23,437 nucleotides of DNA from the IMG/VR virus record IMGVR_UViG_3300009679_000221, positions 1 to 23,437 of that record; one strand, 5' to 3'. Position 1 is the stretch's first letter. Each line of letters begins with the position of its first letter. Below, one piece after another: positions 1 through 6,751 of the stretch. Made by a program: the position numbers and the translations under genes. Source of the stretch: a virus. The notes below the pieces were generated by a model that was given only the letters and a program-made list of their open reading frames with translations, did not search any database and was not told where the DNA came from.

Positions 1-326
1 CAGCAGCAGATGCTCCTGATGGTACTGATTTTAATTCATACGATACAATAATAGGAATACATTTAGCAAATAGAACAACTAATACAATTAATGCTACTGT
101 ATTTATCACAGACTATAATGATGATGCAGATGATGATCCAACAAATAATGCTGCTAATACATATTATTTATTAAAAGATGCACCTATCCCTGCAGGATCT
201 GCATTACAAGTAATGGATGGTGGAGCTAAAGTAGTTGTTCAAGATGGTGATCGATTATGGATTCAATCTGATACAGCAAGTTCATTAGATGCATGGGTTT
301 CTGTTGTAGATGCAATAAGTACATAG
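1..326 (+). CDS. Small virion protein, C-terminal part
   Basis: The reading frame is already open at base 3 and runs 107 codons to a TAG at 324-326; the start lies upstream of the window. The product is beta-rich and hydrophilic, with a central segment LLKDAPIPAGSALQVMDGG and an end reading SLDAWVSVVDAIST. Small proteins of this type are common next to tail-fibre genes in marine phages, and from general knowledge I take it to be a minor virion component such as a neck, tail or decoration subunit. No catalytic motif, membrane segment or signal peptide is visible. The next gene starts 9 bases after the stop, and the TAGGAGAG around the stop serves as its ribosome binding site. The exact role is unknown. 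Confidence 0.7.
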   Translation, partial: AADAPDGTDFNSYDTIIGIHLANRTTNTINATVFITDYNDDADDDPTNNAANTYYLLKDAPIPAGSALQVMDGGAKVVVQDGDRLWIQSDTASSLDAWVSVVDAIST

Positions 327-335
327 GAGAGTTAA

Positions 336-835
336 ATGGGATACGTAGGAAATCAAGCAAGTAGTTCCTTTAATAGCATAACTAAACAAGATCTTACAGG
401 TGCTAGTGGTAGTTCTTTAACTCTATCAAATGCAGTGGCTAATGAAAACGAAATAGAATTATTTATTAATCATGTTAGACAAGAGCCTGCAACATCTTAT
501 ACAGCAAGTGGAACTACTGTAACATTACAGGGTTATACTGTAGCTGGAACTGATGATATATATGTAGTATATTAGGTAAAGGTCAACAAACAACAGTAAC
601 ACCAGATGGTTCAGTAACTAGTGCTAAGCTAGGAAGTGGTGTTGTACATGGTTTAGGAATATTCAAAGGTGATACTTCACAAGATCTAGGTGCTATTATA
701 AGAGTACATGAGAACGAATTAAATACAAGCACAACTATCGATGCCAATACTAATGGAATAGCAAGTGGACCAATGACAATAGCAAGTGGTGTTACATTAA
801 CTATAACTAGTGGAGGGGCATTGTCAATCGTATGA
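336..835 (+). CDS. Tail-fibre-like protein, split by a one-base frameshift
   Basis: An ATG at 336, preceded by TAGGAGAG, opens a frame that stops at TAG 573-575 after 79 codons (ending TDDIYVVY). Coding continues without a gap in the -1 frame: from 572 it reads LGKGQQTTVTPDGSVTSAKL and runs to TGA 833-835, ending TLTITSGGALSIV. The intact gene at 3516-3989 has the same plan: the same kind of YT.SG..I/V core, an SVTSAKL-like SIQAAQL stretch after the junction point, a GVTLTVNGVLTVV end, and the same ATGA overlap with the next gene. One ancestral gene of about 166 codons is therefore the best reading. A missing T near 570-574 would restore the frame. No canonical slippery heptamer is seen, so an indel or sequencing error is likelier than programmed frameshifting. 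Role inferred: tail fibre or tail-tip subunit. Confidence 0.7.
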
Positions 836-1347
836 GTGTACTAAGAACAAATCAAATACAAGATACTGGAACTAATGTTGCAGCAAATATTAGTGGTGGT
901 GTAGTTACATTTAGTAATATACCTAGTGGTATAGTAGCCAGTGGAACATACACTCCACAACTATTCGATGCAGTAACTGGAGGTAACGGAGGTGGTGCAG
1001 AAGCTACTAATGGAAATTATGTAAAGATAGGAACATTTTGTCATGTCAGTATAAGAATGGTCAATGTTACAAAGTCAGGTTTAACTGGAGGTAACGTAGC
1101 TTATTTTAGTTTACCTTTTACAGCAGCAAATATTGTTTCAAATTACTCAACTAACTTTCCTTTAGTATCAATTCTAGGAGGCACAAGTGGAAGTGAAGCA
1201 CCTCCAGTATTAAGAGTTGATCCTAACACTAGTAGATTTTTCTTTTCAAGAATTGTTGATAATGCTGCAGCAGTCGAATTTACAGTTGATAACATAGGAA
1301 GTAGTTTTGATTTAACAACTTCTGTTTCTTATATAACTGCAACGTAG
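832..1347 (+). CDS. Tail-fibre-like protein with MSxLRxNQIQD N-terminal module
   Basis: The ATG overlaps the stop of the previous gene as ATGA, which suggests translational coupling; the nearest GGAGGGG (about 810-816) is further away than usual. The first 35 residues carry the module MSVLRTNQIQDTGTN followed by SGGVVTFSNIPSG, which is widespread at the start of marine phage fibre genes. The remaining ~130 residues are Ser/Thr/Gly-rich beta structure (VKIGTFCHVSIRMVNV, then ISVSYITAT-like strands at the end) and resemble a compact fibre knob. There is no membrane segment. The module is shared with other genes of the array, including a 23-base exact match to the gene at 4687. Host recognition or a tail appendage is inferred from family context only. 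Confidence 0.7.
   Translation: MSVLRTNQIQDTGTNVAANISGGVVTFSNIPSGIVASGTYTPQLFDAVTGGNGGGAEATNGNYVKIGTFCHVSIRMVNVTKSGLTGGNVAYFSLPFTAANIVSNYSTNFPLVSILGGTSGSEAPPVLRVDPNTSRFFFSRIVDNAAAVEFTVDNIGSSFDLTTSVSYITAT
891..913 (+). repeat. 23-base module repeat, copy 1
   Basis: Encodes the SGGVVTF part of the N-terminal module in the gene at 832. An exact copy lies at 4767-4789. Confidence 0.85.
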
Positions 1348-1362
1348 GAGGATAACATGAGT
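1345..1362 (+). repeat. 18-base direct repeat, copy 1
   Basis: TAGGAGGATAACATGAGT occurs here and again at 1889-1906. Each copy includes the ribosome binding site and first codons of a fibre gene. The copies are 544 bases apart and bound exactly one gene. Confidence 0.9.
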
Positions 1363-1899
1363 GAACTAAGATCAAATAGGATTACAGATATCGCTGGAAC
1401 AGCATCTCCTATAATTCCTGGAGCAGTATTACAGATGCCTTTTACGCAGTATAGTGGCACAACAGAAGTAAGTACAAACCAAACTAGTAAAGCTGTAGAT
1501 GTTTTAACTGTTAGTATAACTCCTAAAAGTACATCATCCATAATTAAATTAGATGCTAATATATTCCATGAATGGACACAAGCAGATGCCTCGTATCTTT
1601 GTATGTGGTTTTTTTATAGAGATTCAACAAAGCTAGGTGCAGCTCAAGCAGGCAGTAGATTATGTGGTATTACTTGTTCAGGACTTAGTTATTATGCTTC
1701 AGATGCAAGTAGTACTCCTGAAGTAGCTAGTTATAGTTATTTTGATACACCCTCAACAACTAGTCTAATCACTTACAAAGTAGGTGTTGTCTCTCATCAT
1801 ACTACTTCTGTTCATATTAATAGAACAGTTAGTGATGGAGATAGTACGTCACATAATAGAGGTATTAGCTTTATCTCAGCAACCGAAATAGGAGGATAA
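1357..1899 (+). CDS. Tail-fibre-like protein on a repeat-bounded cassette
   Basis: 180 aa starting MSELRSNRITDIAGT, preceded by a strong TAGGAGGATAAC. After the N-terminal module comes a domain with VLTVSITPKSTSSIIKLDAN, then FFYRDSTKL and a C-terminus ISFISATEIGG. The gene at 5910 shows the same plan (TASITPSSSSNKILIRV, then ALLRGSTII, then ITLMEIAG), so the two are paralogues of a common phage tail domain. The final codons GGA GGA TAA double as the ribosome binding site of the next gene. Identical 18-base sequences sit at the start of this gene and at the start of the next one, so the whole ORF is bounded by direct repeats. A tail appendage role is inferred. Confidence 0.7.
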   Translation: MSELRSNRITDIAGTASPIIPGAVLQMPFTQYSGTTEVSTNQTSKAVDVLTVSITPKSTSSIIKLDANIFHEWTQADASYLCMWFFYRDSTKLGAAQAGSRLCGITCSGLSYYASDASSTPEVASYSYFDTPSTTSLITYKVGVVSHHTTSVHINRTVSDGDSTSHNRGISFISATEIGG

Positions 1900-1906
1900 C
1901 ATGAGT
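1889..1906 (+). repeat. 18-base direct repeat, copy 2
   Basis: Exact second copy of the sequence at 1345-1362. It covers the last codons of the gene at 1357 and the start of the gene at 1901. Part of the identity could come from ribosome-binding-site constraint. Confidence 0.9.
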
Positions 1907-2530
1907 ACATTAAAAGTCGGTGCTATACAAAGCACAACAGGCAATGCAGCGATAACAGTTGCAGCTAATGGTAATCTTACTATTCCAGGAACTACTACAT
2001 TTTCTAATGGTGCTGGAGCTATGGTTAAGCTATTAGATACAACTTCAGTAGCTGGAGCAACTTATGATATATCTTCAACTTATATAAATGCTACTTATGA
2101 TACTTATATAATTTATGGTGAACTATTACCAGCTACAGACAATGTATATTTATATAGTCAAGTATTTGTAGGTGGAACTGTTCAAACTGGAACTATATAT
2201 GGTTATGAAACTGCAGCTATGTCTAGTAGTGCTTATAGCAATAACGATGCAACTACATTACTTTGTCAATATGCTCATGGACCAATGGGAAATGCTACAG
2301 GTGAAGGAATTACATTTAATGCGACTTTACAAAATGTAAATAGTACAACAAGACCATGTTCTATTACAGGAATGTCTAATATAGCCAATACTAGTGGTAC
2401 TCCTAATTCTTCAACATTTGCAGGTCAGATGATACCTGCTAATGCTGCTAATGTAGTTAATGGATTACGTATACATTTTAGTAGTGGTAATATAGCTAGT
2501 GGTACAATTAGATTATATGGAGTAAGGTAA
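1901..2530 (+). CDS. Tail-fibre-like protein
   Basis: 209 aa. The start MSTLKVGAIQSTTGNAAITV followed by NLTIPGTTTFSNG is the array's N-terminal module in its commonest form. The C-terminal domain (about residues 45-209) begins VKLLDTTSVAGATYDISSTY and ends LRIHFSSGNIASGTIRLYGV. This domain is seen repeatedly in marine phage tail proteins and is presumed to be a receptor-facing beta structure. The ribosome binding site GGAGG lies inside the last codons of the preceding gene. The stop overlaps the next ATG as TAATG. Confidence 0.72.
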   Translation: MSTLKVGAIQSTTGNAAITVAANGNLTIPGTTTFSNGAGAMVKLLDTTSVAGATYDISSTYINATYDTYIIYGELLPATDNVYLYSQVFVGGTVQTGTIYGYETAAMSSSAYSNNDATTLLCQYAHGPMGNATGEGITFNATLQNVNSTTRPCSITGMSNIANTSGTPNSSTFAGQMIPANAANVVNGLRIHFSSGNIASGTIRLYGVR

Positions 2531-3225
2531 TGCCAAAGAGTCAAATAATAACTACATCTATTGCTAATGCTGCAGTAGATACAACACAACTTGCAGCTGA
2601 TGCAGTTGATAATACTATATTAGATTTAGCTGATGATTACACTTTTTCTGGAACTATTGCAGGTGATAATGCTGGGTATACTTCAGGTACTACATTTGAT
2701 TTAACCACAGCAACTTCTTATGAAGTAACTGGAATACCTGCTGGAATTAATCATTTAATAGTAGCAATATCAAATTACAGTTTTGATAATAGTGAATTTA
2801 TACAATTTCAATTAGGTACTTCAGCTAGTTATCCTGATAATTCATATAGCTATGGAGGAGTAACTCGTTATACAACTGGTAATACACATAACGTAAATGC
2901 TGGAAATACTACAGAATTACAAGATGGATTAGGTTTATTTCATTATTGTCATAACTATTCTGGAATAATTGATTGTAGAAAAGTTAATGATGCCGACCAT
3001 GAATGGGTTTTACGTTCTCAAATGGCTAGTAACTACAATGGTGGATTTCATGGTAACACTAAAACAAATTCTCATTTTGGAGAATCTTGTGCATCTGTTA
3101 GATTAGCTGCAGCTCTTACAAGAATTAAAATAAAATCTTTAGCTGGTAATAATCAGAATAATAATGCTGCAGAAGGTGGAAGTAGTGGTACTGATAAAGG
3201 TCATGTCAGATTATATTGGATGTAG
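2530..3225 (+). CDS. Tail-fibre-like protein with a different N-terminal module
   Basis: 231 aa. The N-terminus MPKSQIITTSIANAAVDTTQ with AADAVDNTILDL is a second type of phage fibre attachment module, distinct from the MSxLK type. The C-terminal domain from about residue 50 (TTATSYEVTGIPAGINHLIV, later VRLAAALTRIKIKSLAGN and HVRLYWM) is aromatic- and Asn-rich. It resembles the C-terminal domain of the gene at 5259, which has TGIPSGVKRITVMF in the same place. The upstream GGAGTAAGG serves as ribosome binding site and the start overlaps the previous stop (TAATG). The role as a tail appendage is inferred. Confidence 0.7.
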   Translation: MPKSQIITTSIANAAVDTTQLAADAVDNTILDLADDYTFSGTIAGDNAGYTSGTTFDLTTATSYEVTGIPAGINHLIVAISNYSFDNSEFIQFQLGTSASYPDNSYSYGGVTRYTTGNTHNVNAGNTTELQDGLGLFHYCHNYSGIIDCRKVNDADHEWVLRSQMASNYNGGFHGNTKTNSHFGESCASVRLAAALTRIKIKSLAGNNQNNNAAEGGSSGTDKGHVRLYWM

Positions 3226-3236
3226 GAGGAATTACA

Positions 3237-3512
3237 ATGAAAGTAAAAGTAGTAACACATGATGCAATTACAGGTAAAACTGTAGAAAAAGAAGAAGACA
3301 TAACTCCTAAAACTTATCCAGAGCAAGAGCTTAAGGTATTAAGATATGCAAGAAATGAATTATTAGCAGAAACAGATTATATGATGTTAGCAGATACAGC
3401 AACAATAAGTGATGCTTGGAAAAAATATAGGCAAGAGTTAAGAGATATAACTAAAACATTTAAAAGCATGGGAGACAAAGATTTTAAGTTTCCAACAAAG
3501 CCAAAGGAGTAG
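3237..3512 (+). CDS. Tail fibre assembly chaperone-like protein
   Basis: 91 aa and charged, unlike its beta-rich neighbours. I choose the ATG at 3237 because TAGGAGGA lies 8 bases upstream; an in-frame ATG at 3216 lies inside the previous gene and lacks such a site. The core reads RNELLAETDYMMLADTATIS (residues 39-58) and then WKKYRQELRDI (61-71), ending with FPTKPKE. This matches the pattern of phage tail assembly chaperones (RxxLLxxTDW, then AWxxYRQxLRDI, then P.P), which help fold or assemble tail fibre proteins and are usually absent from the mature virion. Its place inside the fibre array fits that role. Confidence 0.75.
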   Translation: MKVKVVTHDAITGKTVEKEEDITPKTYPEQELKVLRYARNELLAETDYMMLADTATISDAWKKYRQELRDITKTFKSMGDKDFKFPTKPKE

Positions 3513-3515
3513 GAC

Positions 3516-3989
3516 ATGCCATATATAGGGAAAGAGCCATTACATGGTGAATATATAACACTAGATAGCATTAATGCAGCAACCTCTACAGGAGCTGGAC
3601 CATACAACTTATTAAGAAATAGTGCAGCATTCAGTCCTGGAACTGCTGAGCAATGTATTGTAAGTCTTAACGGAGTAACACAAGCTCCAGGAGATGCTTA
3701 TACAATATCAGGTAGTACAATATCATTTAGTGATGCATTAACAGATAATGATGTTATTAATTATATATTAGTTATGGGTAATAACTTAAGCACAGGTACA
3801 CCTTCTAGTGGATCTATTCAAGCAGCACAGTTATCTAATACATTATTTAGAGACCCATTAAGAATTAACGATGATAGTATTGACACTAATGTAACTATAG
3901 CTAGTACAGAAAGAGCTATGGTAGCTGGAGATATCTCTGTTGCTAATGGTGTAACACTAACAGTAAATGGAGTTTTAACAGTAGTATGA
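3516..3989 (+). CDS. Tail-fibre-like protein, paralogue of the frameshifted gene at 336
   Basis: 157 aa, starting MPYIGKEPLHGEYITLDSIN. The middle (IVSLNGVTQAPGDAYTISGS, then DVINYILVMG) is the short module found in many T7-like marine fibre proteins. The C-terminal half (SIQAAQLSNTLFRDPLRIND, then STERAMVAGDISVANGVTL) looks like a small capping domain with the widespread ERAMVAGPI-type motif. The same architecture appears in the broken gene at 336-835. Stop and next start overlap as ATGA, so translation is probably coupled. Function inferred as a tail fibre or tail-tip component. Confidence 0.72.
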   Translation: MPYIGKEPLHGEYITLDSINAATSTGAGPYNLLRNSAAFSPGTAEQCIVSLNGVTQAPGDAYTISGSTISFSDALTDNDVINYILVMGNNLSTGTPSSGSIQAAQLSNTLFRDPLRINDDSIDTNVTIASTERAMVAGDISVANGVTLTVNGVLTVV

Positions 3990-4687
3990 GTAAAATATTT
4001 GTAGACTCGATAGAGCCAAAAACAACAGGTGGTAGTATTACATTTCCTGAATCTGTTACGTTTAGTAATGGATTTACCGACAGTGGTAGTACATCATCAG
4101 GAGTAGCTTTACAAAAAATATCTAGTGGATCTGCTGCTACAGGTGTAGGAAGTTTAGATGTTGTTTTACCAACAGATTCTCATTGGGATAAATTTGTATT
4201 AGTATTGAAAGGAGTTGGTGGACATTCAGATTCTGGTGGTGGACATTTAATAGCTCAATTAAGAACAAGTGGAGGTTCGGTAAGAACTACTGGAGGTCAA
4301 ACCTCTGGAGATTATTATTATTATCATGCAACAGAACAACATGGTTCAGCTTGGACTGGTGATGAACAAGATGATTCAAATGGGGTAAGGATTACATATT
4401 ATCATTTACCAGATGCTGCTGCTGCTGCTCATGCAAAAAACTATTATGAGATAGAAATTGTACATAGCAATATAACAACTGCTGGTACAAAAATTGAATT
4501 TAAAGGTTATGGATTCTCTGAATATAGTAACTCTCTCTATGGTATATGGCGACAGGGTCATGGAGGTTTAGCAACTGCAGTTGAAGTAAACGATCTTATA
4601 AGAATTAAAGGAACTGATGGTGCTCAAACTGCAGATGATACATTCACACATGAGGGTTATACATTATATGGTTGGAGGAATGACTAA
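3986..4687 (+). CDS. Tail-fibre-like protein
   Basis: 233 aa. The N-terminal module is MSKIFVDSIEPKTTGG followed by SITFPESVTFSNG. The C-terminal domain starts near residue 40 (VALQKISSGSAATGVGSLDV) and contains SHWDKFVLVLKGV, a Tyr run (YYYYH), an alanine run encoded by five consecutive GCT codons (4415-4429), and an end YTLYGWRND. The domain looks like those that follow a W/YDxY-type strand in marine phage fibres. The start overlaps the previous stop, and a GGAG lies about 14 bases upstream. The stop overlaps the next ATG (TAATG). Tail appendage role inferred. Confidence 0.7.
   Translation: MSKIFVDSIEPKTTGGSITFPESVTFSNGFTDSGSTSSGVALQKISSGSAATGVGSLDVVLPTDSHWDKFVLVLKGVGGHSDSGGGHLIAQLRTSGGSVRTTGGQTSGDYYYYHATEQHGSAWTGDEQDDSNGVRITYYHLPDAAAAAHAKNYYEIEIVHSNITTAGTKIEFKGYGFSEYSNSLYGIWRQGHGGLATAVEVNDLIRIKGTDGAQTADDTFTHEGYTLYGWRND
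4415..4429 (+). repeat. Five-copy GCT microsatellite in a fibre gene
   Basis: Five perfect GCT units encode an alanine run inside the fibre gene at 3986. Slippage would add or remove alanines without changing frame. Confidence 0.8.
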
Positions 4688-5259
4688 TGAGTGGAGTAAT
4701 AACAGCAACAAATTTACAAACGAGTAATATAAAACATACTAACGGAACTACTGCTGCTACTGTAAGTAGTGGTGGTGTAGTTACATTTAATAATGAACCT
4801 TCAGGAATAAGTAATACTCCTTGTTTTTATGCCACATTTACCACTGAAGTAACTAACCAAGCAAATAACGTAGCAATAAAGATACCATTTAATGCAACAT
4901 CATTTAATCAAGGTGGTGGAACATTTGATACATCAAACTATCGTTGGACTCCTGGAGTTGCTGGTGTTTATCAAATAGGTGCTACAGTTAATTTAAAAGA
5001 TTATGGTGATGATAGTCATTTTCAACAACAAAATGTTTCAATAAGAAAAAATGGAACTGATGTTTATTATAATCGAATACAACTTACTGCAAGTTATTTT
5101 CAAGGAGATGCTTACAATCCAATATTAACTATTCTTGGTTTAGTGCAATTAGATGCAGATGATTATGTAGAGGTATGGGGAAGCATATATGGTGGAAACT
5201 TTAATGTGCATAGTAATGGTTCAAGATTTTATGGATTTAGATTAGTGGGGACAGTATAA
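4687..5259 (+). CDS. Tail-fibre-like protein with C1q/TNF-like C-terminal domain
   Basis: 190 aa. The N-terminal ~42 residues carry the fibre module (MSGVITATNLQTSNIKHTNG, then SSGGVVTFNNEPSG). From about residue 45 the sequence follows a C1q-type jelly roll: CFYATFTTEV, then IKIPFNATSFNQGGGTFDTS, then YRWTPGVAGVYQIGATVNL, then VSIRKNGTDVYYN, then VQLDADDYVEVWG, ending SRFYGFRLVGTV. This order (F.A opening strand, PFNxxxFNxGGxFD, FTPGVAGVYQ, NG, L.DxDYVEV, F.GFRLV) is the family signature. Such domains form trimeric knobs and are common at phage fibre tips, so host binding is likely. GGAGG upstream, TAATG overlap with the previous gene. Confidence 0.8.
   Translation: MSGVITATNLQTSNIKHTNGTTAATVSSGGVVTFNNEPSGISNTPCFYATFTTEVTNQANNVAIKIPFNATSFNQGGGTFDTSNYRWTPGVAGVYQIGATVNLKDYGDDSHFQQQNVSIRKNGTDVYYNRIQLTASYFQGDAYNPILTILGLVQLDADDYVEVWGSIYGGNFNVHSNGSRFYGFRLVGTV
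4767..4789 (+). repeat. 23-base module repeat, copy 2
   Basis: Exact copy of 891-913, here encoding SGGVVTF in the N-terminal module of the gene at 4687. The flanks diverge on both sides. Confidence 0.85.
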
Positions 5260-5900
5260 TGACAAGTATAATTAAAGTAAACAATATACAGAATAGCTCT
5301 GGCACTGCTGCTGTTACTATTGATGGAAGTAGTAATGTTACGTTTCCTCAGAATGCAACTGTTAGTGGTAATACAACTGTTACTGGTAATACAACTGTTA
5401 CTGGTAATCTATCAGTAAGTGGTACTACTACTGGTATTCCTTATTCTACTATGACTTTAGAAACTACACAAACTGTTAATGGTAATGATGAAGCTGATTT
5501 TACTGGTATTCCATCAGGGGTAAAACGAATTACAGTTATGTTTCATTTATTAAGTGTTGATGGTGGAAATGAACTAATGGTTCAACTTGGAACGAGTGGT
5601 GGTTTAGTAACATCAGGTTATGTTTCTCGTTCTGATTGGGGAAGTGGTGGAGAACAAAATCTTACTGGTTTTGGTGTTTATGGAGTTAGTAGTAGTAGCA
5701 CTTTATCAGGAATTATGACATTGGTTCACATGGGTTCAAATGTTTGGGTTGAATCTCATACTGCTAGATACAATTCAAGTAATGGTGTGTTTGGTGGTGG
5801 TGGAGTTACATTGGGTGGCACTTGCGACAGACTAAGAGTAAGACCTGACGAGACAAACACCTTTGATGGTGGCACTGTTAACATAATGTATGAATCATAG
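5259..5900 (+). CDS. Tail-fibre-like protein with short repeat stalk
   Basis: 213 aa. The module MTSIIKVNNIQNSSGTAAVT with NVTFPQNA is followed by a short tandem stalk, TVSGNTTVTGNTTVTGNLSV, of the kind that builds triple-stranded fibre shafts. The C-terminal domain (about residues 70-213) contains DFTGIPSGVKRITVMFHLLS and VQLGTSGGLV and ends GGTVNIMYES. It resembles the domain in the gene at 2530 and others in marine phages. Start overlaps the previous stop (TAATG). Role inferred as a tail appendage. Confidence 0.72.
   Translation: MTSIIKVNNIQNSSGTAAVTIDGSSNVTFPQNATVSGNTTVTGNTTVTGNLSVSGTTTGIPYSTMTLETTQTVNGNDEADFTGIPSGVKRITVMFHLLSVDGGNELMVQLGTSGGLVTSGYVSRSDWGSGGEQNLTGFGVYGVSSSSTLSGIMTLVHMGSNVWVESHTARYNSSNGVFGGGGVTLGGTCDRLRVRPDETNTFDGGTVNIMYES
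5358..5429 (+). repeat. 18-base tandem repeats in fibre stalk
   Basis: Three close copies of ACTGTTACTGGTAATACA-type units run from 5358, 5376 and 5394, with a weaker fourth at 5412. They encode TV(S/T)GNT repeats. Unit number could change by recombination without breaking the frame. Confidence 0.85.
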
Positions 5901-5909
5901 GAGATATAG

Positions 5910-6401
5910 ATGGCACTAACAAAATTAAACTTTAGTGGAACACAACAAGCTCTTGTAGCTGCTAATATGCCTGCTCATAGTGTAATACAGGTTATACAAG
6001 GAACTCTTGCAACTTATGTTAATCACGATACTGGTACTTTTACAGATACTGGCTTGACTGCATCAATTACACCCTCTTCAAGTTCAAATAAAATATTAAT
6101 TAGAGTTGCTGCTCTTGGTGTAGCTCAAAATGGATCTACAGCAAAAACCGAATTAGCATTACTACGAGGAAGCACTATAATTCAATATGCCTTAAGACCA
6201 GTTCTAACTAATGGTTCAGCTACTTTTGCTGCAGGAGCTTGTGCAATGGAGTTTTTAGACACTCCAAGTACAACAAATGCTACAACATATAAATTACAAT
6301 ATAGAACAAGAGATGGTGGAGATTCAATAAGACTTAATGATTACCATACTGGTTCTGAAAGAAGCACATCTACTATTACTTTAATGGAGATTGCTGGATA
6401 A
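5910..6401 (+). CDS. Tail-fibre-like protein, last of the array
   Basis: 163 aa starting MALTKLNFSGTQQALVAANM, with TAGGAGATATAG upstream. It lacks the MSxLK module. Its domain (VIQVIQGTLATYVNHDTGTF, then TDTGLTASITPSSSSNKILI, then LALLRGSTII, ending TSTITLMEIAG) is a common phage tail domain and is paralogous to the C-terminal part of the gene at 1357. The stop overlaps the next ATG (TAATG). After this gene the content changes from fibres to small membrane proteins. A tail appendage role is inferred. Confidence 0.72.
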   Translation: MALTKLNFSGTQQALVAANMPAHSVIQVIQGTLATYVNHDTGTFTDTGLTASITPSSSSNKILIRVAALGVAQNGSTAKTELALLRGSTIIQYALRPVLTNGSATFAAGACAMEFLDTPSTTNATTYKLQYRTRDGGDSIRLNDYHTGSERSTSTITLMEIAG

Positions 6402-6601
6402 TGAAACAAAAAATAGAGATAACACCTGAGCTCAAAGTCCAGATGGATCTACTGGCACATGAAAAAGAATGAGCAATTAGATATGAAGCTGTTAATGAGA
6501 AGCTGCATGCATTAGATAAACGTATGTGGCGTATAGAAGCTATGTCTATGATTGGTACATTAGGTATAGTAGCATTAGTAATAACAATTGTTATGAAATG
6601 A
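6401..6601 (+). pseudogene. Coiled-coil plus membrane-anchor protein interrupted by in-frame TGA
   Basis: From the ATG at 6401 the frame reads MKQKIEITPELKVQMDLL, then AHEKE, and meets TGA at 6470-6472. The same frame then continues without any other stop: AIRYEAVNEKLHALDKRM, then WRIEAMSMIGTLGIVALVIT and IVMK, ending at TGA 6599-6601. Joined, it is a 66-codon protein with a charged heptad-like helix and one C-terminal membrane segment. This layout is typical of small phage membrane proteins near holins (XhlA-like, by layout only). Other genes here use TGG for Trp and TGA as a true stop, so TGA is not generally reassigned. A nonsense mutation or base-call error is the simplest explanation; readthrough is possible. 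Confidence 0.6.
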
Positions 6602-6613
6602 GGTTTAAAGTAA

Positions 6614-6751
6614 ATGAAAAAACTTTCACAATTAATTGAAAAAGTTTTAAGAAAATTTATTACCTTTAAAGAAGGGCCAGCTTATTTATCTGGCAAAGGA
6701 AAAAAGAAAGATGGAACTAGTATTTGCACTAATAACTTATCTAGGAGTTAA
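6614..6751 (+). CDS. Small basic hypothetical protein
   Basis: 45 codons, starting MKKLSQLIEKVLRKFITF and continuing KEGPAYLSGKGKKKDG, with GAGG about 10 bases upstream of the ATG. It is rich in lysine and has an amphipathic N-terminal helix. I recognise no family. Its last 41 bases overlap the start of the next ORF (6711) in another frame. It fills the space between the interrupted ORF and 6711 with the same tight spacing as other genes, which supports it modestly. It could be spurious. Confidence 0.4.
   Translation: MKKLSQLIEKVLRKFITFKEGPAYLSGKGKKKDGTSICTNNLSRS

Noticed and set aside
832-6401. Diversity-generating retroelement variable repeats in the fibre genes
   Set aside because: No reverse transcriptase gene is in the window, and no template/variable repeat pair differing at adenines was seen; the repeats found are exact and short.
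6400-6601. TGA reassigned to an amino acid in this phage
   Set aside because: TGA ends several genes cleanly (7680-7682, 8570-8572, 833-835) and Trp is coded by TGG throughout, so one in-frame TGA is better explained as a nonsense change or error.
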